DNA from: Atlantibacter hermannii
Lineage (GTDB): Bacteria > Pseudomonadota > Gammaproteobacteria > Enterobacterales > Enterobacteriaceae
Direction of reading: 5' to 3'
Assembly (NCBI GenBank): GCA_900635495.1
Contig: LR134136.1
Location: 1,922,001 to 1,986,000, forward strand
DNA: 64,000 nt
The position numbers and the translations under genes were made by a program. Below are positions 1 through 8,134 of the stretch, piece by piece. The stretch's first letter is position 1. Every line of letters begins with the position of its first letter. The notes beneath the pieces were generated by a model. That model worked only from the letters and a program-made list of their open reading frames with translations. It ran no database searches and was not told where the DNA came from.

Positions 1-24
1 TCGGAATAAGAGCGCTCTTAAACG

Positions 25-291
25 TTATTTTGATTCTTCCGCTTCCGGTAATGTGACGTTGAGTTCCAGCACGGAAATATCATCGCCTTTTTGATCTAAC
101 TGAACCGTTACCATTTCCGGATCGATCTGCACATATTTGCAAATCACCTCAAGAATATCGCGCTTAAGCTGCGGTAAATAATGGGGTTCGGAATCGCTAC
201 GGCGGCGTTCCGCAACAATGATCTGCAAACGTTCTTTCGCGATACTGGCAGTATTTTTTTTGCGCGAAAGAAAGAAGTCGAGTAATGCCAT
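25..291 (-). CDS. minE: Cell division topological specificity factor MinE
   Basis: 88 residues, the normal MinE length. MinE displaces MinD from the membrane by stimulating its ATPase, so that the MinCD inhibitor oscillates pole to pole and division is confined to midcell. The N-terminus (MALLDFFLSRKKNTASIAKE) is the amphipathic and anti-MinCD segment, and the rest is the dimeric topological-specificity domain. It is the last gene of minC-minD-minE, three bases after the minD stop, so it is translated from the same message. Family identity is clear from sequence. Confidence 0.97.
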   Translation of the reverse strand: MALLDFFLSRKKNTASIAKERLQIIVAERRRSDSEPHYLPQLKRDILEVICKYVQIDPEMVTVQLDQKGDDISVLELNVTLPEAEESK

Positions 292-294
292 GAT

Positions 295-1106
295 TTATCC
301 TCCGAACAGGCGTTTGAGGAAACCTTTCTTCTCTTCTTCAATGAAGCGGAAAGGACGTTCTTCTCCAAGCAGGCGCTCAATGGTATCGGCATAGGCTTTC
401 CCGGCGTCGGAGTTCTGGTCGAGGATCACCGGCTCGCCCTGGTTAGAGGCGCGCAGTACTGATTGATCCTCTGGGATCACGCCGACCAGCGGAATACGCA
501 GAATTTCCAGCACATCTTCCATGCTCAGCATGTCGCCACGGTTAACGCGGCCTGGGTTATAACGGGTGAGCAGCAGGTGCTCTTTAATCGGCGCTTCGCC
601 ATTTTCAGCACGGCGGGATTTAGACGCCAGAATACCCAGAATGCGGTCTGAGTCGCGAACCGAGGAGACTTCCGGGTTAGTGGTGATCACTGCTTCATCG
701 GCGAAGTAGAGCGCCATAAGCGCGCCGCTTTCGATACCTGCCGGAGAGTCGCACACGATAAACTCAAAATCCATGCTTTTCAGTTCATCGATGACTTTGG
801 CAACACCTTCGCGAGTCAGCGCGTCTTTATCACGGGTCTGCGAGGCCGGTAGAATATACAAACTCTCGGTGCGCTTATCTTTGATTAGCGCCTGATTCAG
901 CGTGGCATCGCCCTGGATGACGTTAACAAATCGTATACGACACGACGTTCACATCCCATGATCAGGTCAAGGTTACGCAGGCCGATATCGAAATCGATAA
1001 CAACGGTTTTTTTTCCCTTCTGGGCCAAACCCGTAGCGATGGCCGCGCTGGAGGTTGTCTTCCCAACGCCCCCTTTACCTGAAGTAACAACAATAATGCG
1101 TGCCAT
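295..1106 (-). pseudogene. minD: Septum site-determining ATPase MinD, one-base frameshift
   Basis: MinD is the membrane-associated ParA-type ATPase that recruits MinC and responds to MinE. The first part (from 1106) has the deviant Walker A GKGGVGKTT and runs normally to residues CERRVVYD, then enters a wrong frame and stops. The remainder resumes in another frame at LYILPASQTRDKDALTREG and ends with the usual amphipathic tail (FLKRLFGG). The locus is 812 bp; an intact 270-residue minD with stop is 813 bp. Relative to the family, one T is missing on the coding strand, where a run of three (A at 928-930 on the + strand) should be four. No other damage is visible. Loss of MinD would give minicells, so a base-call error is likely. 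Confidence 0.93.
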
Positions 1107-1130
1107 AAAGGAATTCCTTGTTAAAAGGGC

Positions 1131-1829
1131 TTAATTTAATGGTTGAATGGTCAAGTCGCTTTCCGCTAACTGCAGACGAGCCGCCTTGCCAGAAAAAGTG
1201 GCTGGGATTTGATCGCTCAGCCAGTAAACTCCCGCAATGGAGACCAGCTCCGCCGCAAGGTTAGTACAAAATATTTGCGCATCCCGATCGCCGCTGGCTC
1301 CGGCCAGTGCGCGACCCCGCATCATCCCGTAAACATGAATGTTGCCATCCGCGATAAGTTCCGCGCCAGCGCTAACGTGGTTAGTGACGATCAAATCACA
1401 GTTTGGGGCATAAACACGTTGACCGGAACGAACCGGCAGATCGATTAAACGTGTTTTTGTGACGGGGGTAACAATTGGTTCGGGAGCGACGGGAGGAACA
1501 GGGGCAGGACGCGCAGGTTTTTCTTTGCCTTCCGTCAGCAGCGCAATGCCAGCCTGGCTGATTTCTGCTCTGAGGACGTCGTCTTTACAGCCGCTGATGC
1601 CAACCAAATGAAGGCCGCTTGCCAGCACAACATCATGCAATGCCTGCCAGTTCAGCGGGCCATGCACATCGGAAATATTCACCACCACGGGTGCGTTTTT
1701 CAGAAAGGCCGGCGCCTGAGCAATTTTTTCTGCCAATGCTTTGCGAATCACCTCAGGGTGCGCATCATGCAAATGAACCACTGATAACGTGAAACTACTG
1801 CCTTTAAGCTCGATGGGCGTGTTTGACAT
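1131..1829 (-). CDS. minC: Septum site-determining protein MinC
   Basis: 232 residues starting MSNTPIELKGSSFTL. The start at 1829 is preferred over the longer in-frame one at 1862 because family members begin here. MinC inhibits FtsZ polymerisation near the poles. The N-terminal domain binds FtsZ. A Pro/Ala-rich linker near residues 105-125 leads to the C-terminal beta-helical domain (SGQRVYAPNCDLIV, GNIHVYGMMRGRALAGASGD) that dimerises and binds MinD. It is the first gene of minCDE, divergent from ycgL across about 125 bp that should hold both promoters. Confidence 0.96.
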   Translation of the reverse strand: MSNTPIELKGSSFTLSVVHLHDAHPEVIRKALAEKIAQAPAFLKNAPVVVNISDVHGPLNWQALHDVVLASGLHLVGISGCKDDVLRAEISQAGIALLTEGKEKPARPAPVPPVAPEPIVTPVTKTRLIDLPVRSGQRVYAPNCDLIVTNHVSAGAELIADGNIHVYGMMRGRALAGASGDRDAQIFCTNLAAELVSIAGVYWLSDQIPATFSGKAARLQLAESDLTIQPLN

Positions 1830-1955
1830 CCTGGCCTTACTCAATTCAGTTATAATCCCCACCAGTGTGGGACGATATTCCGAAATCCTTCAGGCATGTT
1901 ATAGTCCCGGCTATATTCAGGCAAGTAACCATCCGGCGAAATCAGAGTAAAAAAA

Positions 1956-2231
1956 ATGTTTTGTGCAATCTATCGAAGTAACCGACGCGATCAGACTTAT
2001 CTTTATGTAGAAAAAAAGGACGATTTCTCGCGCGTCCCGCAGGAATTGATGCAAAGTTTTGGTCAGCCAATCCTGGCGATGTTATTTCCCCTCGACGGAA
2101 GAAAGAAATTAGCTTTTGCCGATCTGGAAAAGGTCAAAAAGGCATTAACCGAGCAGGGCTATTATTTGCAAATTCCGCCGCCGCCGGAAGATCTGTTAAA
2201 ACAGCATCGTGAAATGCAAAACAAAAAATAA
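1956..2231 (+). CDS. ycgL: YcgL family protein (small conserved, function unknown)
   Basis: 91 residues beginning MFCAIYRSNRRDQTYLYVEK, with the typical YcgL body (DDFSRVPQELMQSFGQP, LDGRKKLAFADLEKVK) and the PPPPEDLLKQH end. This is the YcgL/DUF709 family, small cytoplasmic proteins of gammaproteobacteria with no firmly assigned function. It is divergent from minC, as in other enterics. The start follows an A-rich stretch without a strong Shine-Dalgarno. Confidence 0.93.
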   Translation: MFCAIYRSNRRDQTYLYVEKKDDFSRVPQELMQSFGQPILAMLFPLDGRKKLAFADLEKVKKALTEQGYYLQIPPPPEDLLKQHREMQNKK

Positions 2232-2305
2232 GTTTCAGCACGCGCCCGACTGATTTCCTGGCTACATTAATCACGATAACCTGTGTTATTGAGTCGGGAA
2301 ATCAT

Positions 2306-3403
2306 ATGAAATTTGTCACCAGCGTCATACCCTTATGCAGTTGTCTTCTCGCGGGTTATCTTCATGCCGCACCCCAACCCCTCCCGGATCCGGCTCCTGC
2401 CCCGGCAACATCATCGCCCGCCGCTGCGGCGCAGCAAGCGCCCGTTCCCGCCCAGCCTGAAGGCTTCGCGGAGTTTGTCGAAAAACTCAAGCGTGAAGCC
2501 CGCGAGCAGGGCATCAGCGACGCCACGATTAATCAGGCTTTTGCGACCATGCATTATGTGGATCATGTGGTGAAATCCGATCAAAACCAGCCCGAGCAAA
2601 AAGTCTTGCTCGACGATTACCTTAACCGGGTCATCACCCCTGAAAAAATAGCCGAAGCCCGCGTTCAGATGCGCAATCACCAGCAAATCCTCAACCGTAC
2701 CGAACAGCGCTACGGCGTCCAGCCGCAGTATTTGGTTGCCCTGTGGGCGCTGGAAAGCCGCTTCGGTAAAGTCCAGGGTGATGAGGACATCTTTTCGGCG
2801 CTGGCGAGCCTGGCGTTTGAAGGGCGGCGCGAAGCATTCTTCACCAAAGAGCTGATTGCGGCCCTGAAAATGGTGGATCAGGGGCACATTGCGGCCAGAG
2901 AGATGAAAGGCTCGTGGGCCGGGGCGATGGGGCAAAATCAGTTTATGCCCAGTTCCTATCTGCGTTATGGCGCGGATGGCGACGGCGACGGGAAAATGGA
3001 TATCTGGAACAATATTAATGATGTGTTCGCTTCCAGTGCCAATTATCTGGCGAGCGAAGGCTGGCGGCGCGGTGAGGAGTGGGGGCTGGAAATTACCTTA
3101 CCGGAAAACTTCGACGCCGAACTCGCCGGGACGAAAAGTGACCAGCGCAAAACCGTGGCGCAATGGCAGGATTTGGGCGTCACGCTGCCTGATAATGTGC
3201 GCAAACCCGCGCGGCAATTATCCGCCTGGATTGTAATCCCGGACGATGGGCAGAACAGGGGCTTTATGGTGTTTCAAAACTTTCGTACGCTGATGACATG
3301 GAATCGTTCTTACTATTTTGCTATCAGTATCGGAATGATGGCCGATGCGATTATGCGTGACGACAGCCGCGCACCGGCCCAACAGTCATCATCACCACAG
3401 TGA
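2306..3403 (+). CDS. MltB-like lytic murein transglycosylase
   Basis: 365 residues. An N-terminal signal peptide (about residues 1-21, with no lipobox cysteine) and a Pro/Ala-rich linker (22-55) precede an SLT_2/MltB-type lytic transglycosylase domain. The catalytic Glu is in VALWALESRFGK, followed by GSWAGAMGQNQFMPSSYLRYG and a DGDGDGKMDIWN loop like the calcium-binding loop of Slt35. It should cleave the MurNAc-GlcNAc bond of peptidoglycan in the periplasm, giving anhydro ends. The C-terminus (FQNFRTLMTWNRSYYFAISI) matches the domain that ends this family. E. coli K-12 lacks it between ycgL and ycgM as far as I recall; other enterics have it. Confidence 0.9.
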   Translation: MKFVTSVIPLCSCLLAGYLHAAPQPLPDPAPAPATSSPAAAAQQAPVPAQPEGFAEFVEKLKREAREQGISDATINQAFATMHYVDHVVKSDQNQPEQKVLLDDYLNRVITPEKIAEARVQMRNHQQILNRTEQRYGVQPQYLVALWALESRFGKVQGDEDIFSALASLAFEGRREAFFTKELIAALKMVDQGHIAAREMKGSWAGAMGQNQFMPSSYLRYGADGDGDGKMDIWNNINDVFASSANYLASEGWRRGEEWGLEITLPENFDAELAGTKSDQRKTVAQWQDLGVTLPDNVRKPARQLSAWIVIPDDGQNRGFMVFQNFRTLMTWNRSYYFAISIGMMADAIMRDDSRAPAQQSSSPQ

Positions 3404-3431
3404 TCATTTACGCATAACGCAGAGGAACAGC

Positions 3432-4091
3432 ATGTATCAACACCATAACTGGCAAGGGGCGCTGATTGATTTCCCGGTGAATAAAGTGGTTTGCGTAGGC
3501 AGCAACTACGCGAAACATATTCAGGAGATGGGCAGCACACCACCCGACGAGCCGGTATTGTTTATCAAACCCGAAACCGCGCTGTGCGATATTCGCCAGC
3601 CGCTGGTGCTGCCACAGGGTCTGGGCTCGGTGCATCATGAGGTGGAACTGGCGGTGTTGATTGGTTCGACGCTGCGCCAGGCGACGGAAGAACATGTCTG
3701 CCAGGCTATTGCCGGATACGGCATCGCCCTGGATCTGACGCTGCGTGATGTGCAGTCGAAAATGAAAAAAGCCGGGCAACCCTGGGAAAAAGCGAAAGGC
3801 TTTGATAATTCATGCCCGATTTCGGGGTTTATCCCGGCTGGGGAATTTGGCTGCGATCCGCAAAACGTTAACATCGGCCTGAAAGTGAACGGCGAGGTGC
3901 GCCAGAATGGCAATACCCAGGATATGCTGCATAAAATCGTGCCGCTGATTGCCTATATGAGTCGCTGGTTTACGCTGCGTTCCGGGGACATTATTCTCAC
4001 CGGCACGCCGGAAGGCGTCGGCCCGCTGGTCAGCGGCGATGAGCTGGAAATTATATTCAATGAGCGCACCCTGACGACGCGCGTCCTGTAA
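3432..4091 (+). CDS. ycgM: Fumarylacetoacetate hydrolase family protein YcgM
   Basis: 219 residues. The start MYQHHNWQGALIDFP at 3432 (after GAGGAACAG) matches the family, and the longer upstream frame is discarded. FAH-fold residues are present: KVVCVGSNYAKHIQEMG, the metal-binding HHEVELAVLIG, DLTLRDVQ, GQPWEKAKGFDNSCP and the terminal ILTGTPEGVGPL. The closest functional relatives (FAHD1-type) act on oxaloacetate or acylpyruvates, and for the bacterial members oxaloacetate keto-enol tautomerisation has been proposed. Substrate here is inferred. Confidence 0.93.
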   Translation: MYQHHNWQGALIDFPVNKVVCVGSNYAKHIQEMGSTPPDEPVLFIKPETALCDIRQPLVLPQGLGSVHHEVELAVLIGSTLRQATEEHVCQAIAGYGIALDLTLRDVQSKMKKAGQPWEKAKGFDNSCPISGFIPAGEFGCDPQNVNIGLKVNGEVRQNGNTQDMLHKIVPLIAYMSRWFTLRSGDIILTGTPEGVGPLVSGDELEIIFNERTLTTRVL

Positions 4092-4182
4092 GTGGCTGGC
4101 CGCCTCGTCCGGGGCGGCAACACTTGCATCCAGGGCGGATAGTGTTTATAAGGTGCGCTGACTTTTAGCGGCGGACCCTGGC

Positions 4183-4629
4183 ATGAGCGACACACCTTTC
4201 TGGCAACAAAAAACTCTCGATGAAATGAGCGATGCGGAGTGGGAATCGCTGTGCGACGGCTGCGGCCAGTGCTGCCTGCATAAGTTAATGGATGAAGATA
4301 CCGACGAAATCTATTTCACCAACGTCGCCTGCAAGCAGCTCAATATTAAAACCTGTCAGTGCCGCAATTATGAGCGGCGCTTTGAGTATGAACCCGACTG
4401 TATCAAGTTGACCCGCGAAAACCTGCCGACCTTTGAATGGTTGCCGCCGAGTTGCGCTTATCGTCTGCTTGCCGAAGGGAAAGACCTGCCGGTGTGGCAT
4501 CCCTTACGCGCCGGATCTAAAGCGGCGATGCATGCCGAACGCATTTCCGTGCGCCATATCGCGGTGAAGGAATCGACGGTCCGTGACTGGCAGGAGCATA
4601 TTTTAAACAAGCCTGACTGGGCGGAGTGA
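4183..4629 (+). CDS. ycgN: UPF0260 protein YcgN, host gene of the prophage attachment site
   Basis: 148 residues starting MSDTPFWQQKTLDEMSDAEW, a cysteine-rich protein of the YkgJ/UPF0260 type (CDGCGQCCLHK, CKQLN, CQCRNY, DCIKL), probably metal or Fe-S binding; function not established. Its last codons (LNKPDWAE and stop) lie inside the 32-bp attL repeat. The prophage therefore begins just after the ycgN stop and does not alter the protein, while a second copy of the 3' end sits at attR. Confidence 0.93.
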   Translation: MSDTPFWQQKTLDEMSDAEWESLCDGCGQCCLHKLMDEDTDEIYFTNVACKQLNIKTCQCRNYERRFEYEPDCIKLTRENLPTFEWLPPSCAYRLLAEGKDLPVWHPLRAGSKAAMHAERISVRHIAVKESTVRDWQEHILNKPDWAE

Positions 4630-4630
4630 C
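4599..4630. other. attL core, 32-bp direct repeat
   Basis: Identical over 32 bases to 54004-54035 and flanked by mismatches on both sides (A versus C on the left, G versus C on the right). It covers the last ycgN codons (TTTTAAACAAGCCTGACTGG and following) and its stop. The integrase gene starts its stop codon 25 bases inside the element, as expected for int next to att. Confidence 0.93.
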
Positions 4631-4655
4631 GCATTGAAATGAAAGGATTTTCTTG

Positions 4656-5939
4656 TTACTGATTTAATGCCTGGGGCATTGGTGGGACATCTTCACCAAA
4701 ATTAGCGTTTAAAATCTCCATCTGGTTAGTGTTGTTGTCGGTCATCCATTTGCCATAGACGTTGTAAACCATCTGAGCAGATGTATGTCCCATTTGTGAA
4801 GCAATGAAGTTTGGGTTAGCTCCGGCGCTCAGTGCCCAACACGCGTAAGTGTGTCTCGATTCATAAGCGCGGCGATGTCGAATTCCTGCCCGTTTAAGAA
4901 TGTCGTTCCATGTCGCACCAAATGAGCCTGGCGCATACCAGTCTCCACCTCTTCCGTTCCTCGCAGTAAGTCGCGGCACAAAAACGAATGTACATAAATC
5001 TGTCCGGGTTCTGCCAAACTCGCGCAGGTGTACATCGATACCGTGCTGCTTTCCCATCCTTGTGTAAGCCATCTGGCTTTTCAGCGCCTGTATTGCGGCA
5101 GCGGTCAGATTGATTGTCCTGTTGCCGCATTCAGTTTTAGGCGGTGTGAAATGCCCTTTAATGGCAATGTTTCTGCTGACGGTTATCGTCCAGTTTTTGA
5201 GGTCGATATCCTCCCAAGCCAGAGCGCAAATCTCCCCATGCCGCATTCCTGTATTGACGGCCAGCACCCACAAATTCCGGATCTGTTCAGAAGGACAGCC
5301 CTCAAGCAGGCGAGAATATTCGTCACGGCTTAACGGGTCAGGTTCAGATCGACTTTTACGTAACGGATCAACCCCATCAAATGGTGATTTATCGATATAC
5401 CCGTTCATGGCCGCAAACTTAAACATGCCGTGCAGGCAACCAAGATAGACGTTTACTGTTCTCACAGTCCGCCCCTGTTTTGCTGACCGGTTTTTCTGGT
5501 GTTTACCGCAGATCTGATACCCCGTAAGAAGTTCCTTCCTGATAGTCAGGATGTCTTCATGACTGATACTACCAACCGCTCTGTCGGGCCCAAGTATCTC
5601 GGTGCAAATGTTAATGCAGGAGGAGTAGCGACCATGCGCGTTTTGAGTAATCTCCATACGCTTCAGCTCAAGCCAGCGCTTTGACAACTCGCCAAGAGTC
5701 ACGCCCGGCCTGGTAAATCCAAATCGCTTCAGGTTAGGCGACTGCGGAAATCTTGCGGGGTAGTCAAATGCTCCTGTCTTAATGGCATAACAAATTGATG
5801 TCCTTAGTTCGCCTGCAATTTTCCTGTTTTTAGGTGTGTCCGGGACGCCAAGGTTTTCCCTAACCCTGACACCCTGATAGATGAACCACAGCCTGAGTGT
5901 TCCGCCGTGGTTCTCCACCCCTGTTGGGTATTTGCTCAT
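4656..5939 (-). CDS. int: Phage integrase, tyrosine recombinase
   Basis: 427 residues. Family architecture: N-terminal arm-binding region (MSKYPTGVENHGGTLRLWFI), a SAM-like core-binding domain (about 90-200) and a C-terminal catalytic domain. Catalytic Arg lies in NTGMRHGEICALAWEDI. The box II motif reads YESRHTYACW, with Tyr where most integrases have the first His of HxxR, a known variant. The QMGHTS histidine and the nucleophile in VYNVYGKWM complete the site. It catalyses recombination between the ycgN 3' end and attP. It is transcribed towards attL, with xis upstream. Confidence 0.96.
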   Translation of the reverse strand: MSKYPTGVENHGGTLRLWFIYQGVRVRENLGVPDTPKNRKIAGELRTSICYAIKTGAFDYPARFPQSPNLKRFGFTRPGVTLGELSKRWLELKRMEITQNAHGRYSSCINICTEILGPDRAVGSISHEDILTIRKELLTGYQICGKHQKNRSAKQGRTVRTVNVYLGCLHGMFKFAAMNGYIDKSPFDGVDPLRKSRSEPDPLSRDEYSRLLEGCPSEQIRNLWVLAVNTGMRHGEICALAWEDIDLKNWTITVSRNIAIKGHFTPPKTECGNRTINLTAAAIQALKSQMAYTRMGKQHGIDVHLREFGRTRTDLCTFVFVPRLTARNGRGGDWYAPGSFGATWNDILKRAGIRHRRAYESRHTYACWALSAGANPNFIASQMGHTSAQMVYNVYGKWMTDNNTNQMEILNANFGEDVPPMPQALNQ

Positions 5940-5972
5940 AACGATTCCTCGTCAGTTAATGGGGAAGGGTAT

Positions 5973-6221
5973 TTAAGCAGATTTCTGGCGGGGGATCGCC
6001 GGTCGTTGTCGCTCGACCCAGTTATCAACTTCGTGGCGGTTGTAGAGGATAGGGGAGTTATCCTTTGGCTGGCAGTCGCCGGAGTAATGACGGTACTCCC
6101 GCCCCTCCATCCATGATTTTTCCCGCGCTGATTTGATGGCGTTCTTTGTCAGACCGGTAATCGCCATCAGAACTTCTTCAGATACCCACTTATTGGGCAC
6201 AAGCTGGATCACTTCGCTCAT
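5973..6221 (-). CDS. xis: Putative excisionase (DUF1233 family)
   Basis: 82 residues, a winged-helix-like putative excisionase: VSEEVLMAITGLTKNAIKSA, then SWMEGREYRHYS, then YNRHEVDNWVERQ. Members are small DNA-bending proteins that direct the integrase to excision. It lies just upstream of int and is co-oriented, the canonical position. Family assignment is by recognition of the motif order. Confidence 0.88.
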   Translation of the reverse strand: MSEVIQLVPNKWVSEEVLMAITGLTKNAIKSAREKSWMEGREYRHYSGDCQPKDNSPILYNRHEVDNWVERQRPAIPRQKSA

Positions 6222-6239
6222 TGGTTATCTCCAGGCAAT

Positions 6240-6264
6240 AAAAAAGCCGCTGGTCTGCGGCTAT
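6240..6264 (-). terminator. Rho-independent terminator on the left operon
   Basis: On the minus strand AGCCGC, loop, GCGGCT followed by six T. It overlaps the end of the gene at 6261-6860 and separates it from xis/int. Confidence 0.75.
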
Positions 6265-6860
6265 TTGAGTTGGATGTGTGGGATTTTCCCGGCTGCTATG
6301 GCGTCGTAAATGTTTATGGCCTGCGATGCAGAAATCGGTGCCTGCCAGTGCTCGCTCTGCGACTCAACCTGAAGGCGTGTTATGGCTTCTTCACGATTTT
6401 GTTCAGATGCTGAGCGGATAGGGCGGAAAGCGCCATGCGGTGATGAGTAGTCCAAAATTTCATACGCCTTCGGTCCCTCAATCCACCTACCAACCACACG
6501 CCCATCATCATGCCCGATAATTTTAGCCCGACACCATTGACTACTTCCTGAGTCGAATAACGCTTCACACTCACACCCAACCGGCGGCAGCCCCTCGCCA
6601 TTCCACTGAGGCTGACTGGCGGCCAGTGCGGATTCGTATTGCTCTAAAGTTACCTTTTCACATTCTAAGGGAATGGTATGCTTTCTTACTGCCTTCAACG
6701 CAATTTCTCCATATTTCTCACCGCAATCTATTGGCCAGTTACCTGACTCATCATAAAAATCGATATTTGCTTCATCCACGAAACGGCAGCATTCAACCGC
6801 ACCATCCGGCCACCCACCGTGCTTCGGTAATTCCTGTACCAGAATATCAATTAGTTTCAC
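6261..6860 (-). CDS. Hypothetical phage early-left protein (199 aa)
   Basis: Not recognised as a known enzyme. Start chosen at GTG 6860 (VKLIDILVQELPKHG), preceded by GGAGG with 7-base spacing; the nearby ATG hits a stop at once. The first part (LPKHGGWPDGAVECCRFVDE) is of the kind repeated in lambdoid accessory proteins that describe host or phage transcripts only loosely. The middle has a CxC and an SH3-like stretch (SSQWCRAKIIGHDDGRVVGRW). Flanked by terminators on both sides, so it is a separable module of the PL operon. Confidence 0.7.
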   Translation of the reverse strand: MKLIDILVQELPKHGGWPDGAVECCRFVDEANIDFYDESGNWPIDCGEKYGEIALKAVRKHTIPLECEKVTLEQYESALAASQPQWNGEGLPPVGCECEALFDSGSSQWCRAKIIGHDDGRVVGRWIEGPKAYEILDYSSPHGAFRPIRSASEQNREEAITRLQVESQSEHWQAPISASQAINIYDAIAAGKIPHIQLK

Positions 6861-6875
6861 GTCATTTCCTCCAGG

Positions 6876-6900
6876 CAAAAAGAAACCCGCATTGCGCGGG
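6876..6900 (-). terminator. Rho-independent terminator
   Basis: Minus strand CCCGC-GCAAT-GCGGG followed by TTTCTTTTT, between the 6925-7164 gene and the 6261-6860 gene. Confidence 0.75.
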
Positions 6901-6924
6901 CTGTATTCGTTGCTGATTCAGGCA

Positions 6925-7164
6925 TCACTCACCGCCAGATTGTTCGGCAAGCGCCCAGCAAATCTGAACCGCATAGACACTTTTGACGCGGCGAACCTTT
7001 CCCTTTGCCTCCATTCTCTTGAGAAGGCGAAGCGCCTGAGGCGTTTTTACGTGGTCTTTGTACCCACGCTTTGCTGTAATGATATTTGCCAGTTGGTAGG
7101 TCATACAGTTTCCATGCCCCTCCAACACTGAAATCACCTCGTGCTCTGTTAATTTGGACATCAT
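6925..7164 (-). CDS. Small winged-helix-like phage protein (79 aa)
   Basis: 79 residues, MMSKLTEHEVISVLEGHGNC, then TYQLANIITAKRGYKDHVKT and ALRLLKRMEAKGKVRRVKSV. The pattern of a regulatory helix followed by a recognition-like helix and a beta wing (KGKVRRVKS) suggests a winged-helix DNA-binding protein; this is inference. Its start overlaps the stop of the upstream gene, implying translational coupling. Confidence 0.6.
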   Translation of the reverse strand: MMSKLTEHEVISVLEGHGNCMTYQLANIITAKRGYKDHVKTPQALRLLKRMEAKGKVRRVKSVYAVQICWALAEQSGGE

Positions 7165-7934
7165 TCAGCCTCCTGCTTCGGTGCGGCTGGCAGTAGGCCA
7201 TGTAAAACCGAATAAGCGTCATCACCATGCGCTTCGCTGTAGTCACTCATGAGATCGTTAATGTGGCGAATCCACTGTTCAGCATCACCATAATTTCGCT
7301 CACGGTAGTCTTCCAGCATGCACTGAACCAATCTGAAAGCCTCCACCAGGTTAGCGTCGATGGCATCAGGTATTGCCGGAGAGTTGCCGACCAAATCAGC
7401 CCGAACATACAGCGTGTCGTCAGGGTGTTGATTATCACAACTCCATGTTAATTCGCTGAACTCGCCGGGTGCGGGCCATTCGCCAGCGGTTTGTAACCAG
7501 ATATGGTCTGCTGCATCAGCGCATGGAGAATGCTCCGGCAACGTGTAAGACTGGCTTACAGGTTCGGCACCCTGAAGCATGGCGGCGCGGTAGGCGTTCC
7601 AGCCGACTGCTTTTCCATGCTCAAACGCGCTGTCAAAGTCATCATCAATTTCTATCGCATCAGGAACCACCGCTGGCAGCGGTAACTGTGGTGCTGCGTG
7701 ACAGTCGCATTCAATAAAAATTGGCTCTCCCCACGGTTGAACGCCACCGCTATCTGCCATGCCTGTTCCGCCGCATTTCGGGCAAACAGGCTCAGCGGCG
7801 GCGCGGTACTGCTGTAGCTCGCGGGCTATTGACTCTATATCGCGATAATCGGTCAGCACGGAATCGTCGCAGACCTCAGCGCGGGCGATGATTTCAGCGA
7901 GCCGTTTCGGTGATACGCGTTCGTTGATTGTCAT
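7161..7934 (-). CDS. Hypothetical early protein with zinc-ribbon (257 aa)
   Basis: 257 residues. A zinc-ribbon-like CPKCGGTGMADSG...CDCHA near residues 50-75 resembles the DnaJ-type CxxCxGxG fold seen in lambdoid Ead/Ea22-like mosaic proteins. The C-terminal 60 residues (VEAFRLVQCMLEDYRERNYG) look helical. No enzymatic motif seen. Four-base overlap (ATGA) with the next gene. Confidence 0.65.
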   Translation of the reverse strand: MTINERVSPKRLAEIIARAEVCDDSVLTDYRDIESIARELQQYRAAAEPVCPKCGGTGMADSGGVQPWGEPIFIECDCHAAPQLPLPAVVPDAIEIDDDFDSAFEHGKAVGWNAYRAAMLQGAEPVSQSYTLPEHSPCADAADHIWLQTAGEWPAPGEFSELTWSCDNQHPDDTLYVRADLVGNSPAIPDAIDANLVEAFRLVQCMLEDYRERNYGDAEQWIRHINDLMSDYSEAHGDDAYSVLHGLLPAAPKQEAE

Positions 7935-7936
7935 GG

Positions 7937-8134
7937 TTAGTCCTCCAGACTGATATCGACAGACACTGTCATTTTTCCAGCGGTCACTTCAAATCCGGTT
8001 ACATCACCCTTAAGCATGTACTCGGCTATAACCAGCGAAAGGAGTTTTAACTTGGCATCCGTGTCGTTGCCGTTCAGTTCTTCGAGCAGCTCGATAACAG
8101 GTTCCATATGGTCGCCCATCTTCATATCCCTCAC
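7937..8134 (-). CDS. Small hypothetical early protein (65 aa)
   Basis: 65 residues, acidic: VIELLEELNGNDTDAKLKLL. No recognised family. Packed between two coupled genes of the leftward operon with a four-base overlap upstream. Start could also be the internal Met within MGDHMEPV. Confidence 0.55.
   Translation of the reverse strand: MRDMKMGDHMEPVIELLEELNGNDTDAKLKLLSLVIAEYMLKGDVTGFEVTAGKMTVSVDISLED

Noticed and set aside
2411..2935. 174-residue minus-strand frame
   Set aside because: Antisense to the well-supported MltB-like gene; no ribosome site and no family.
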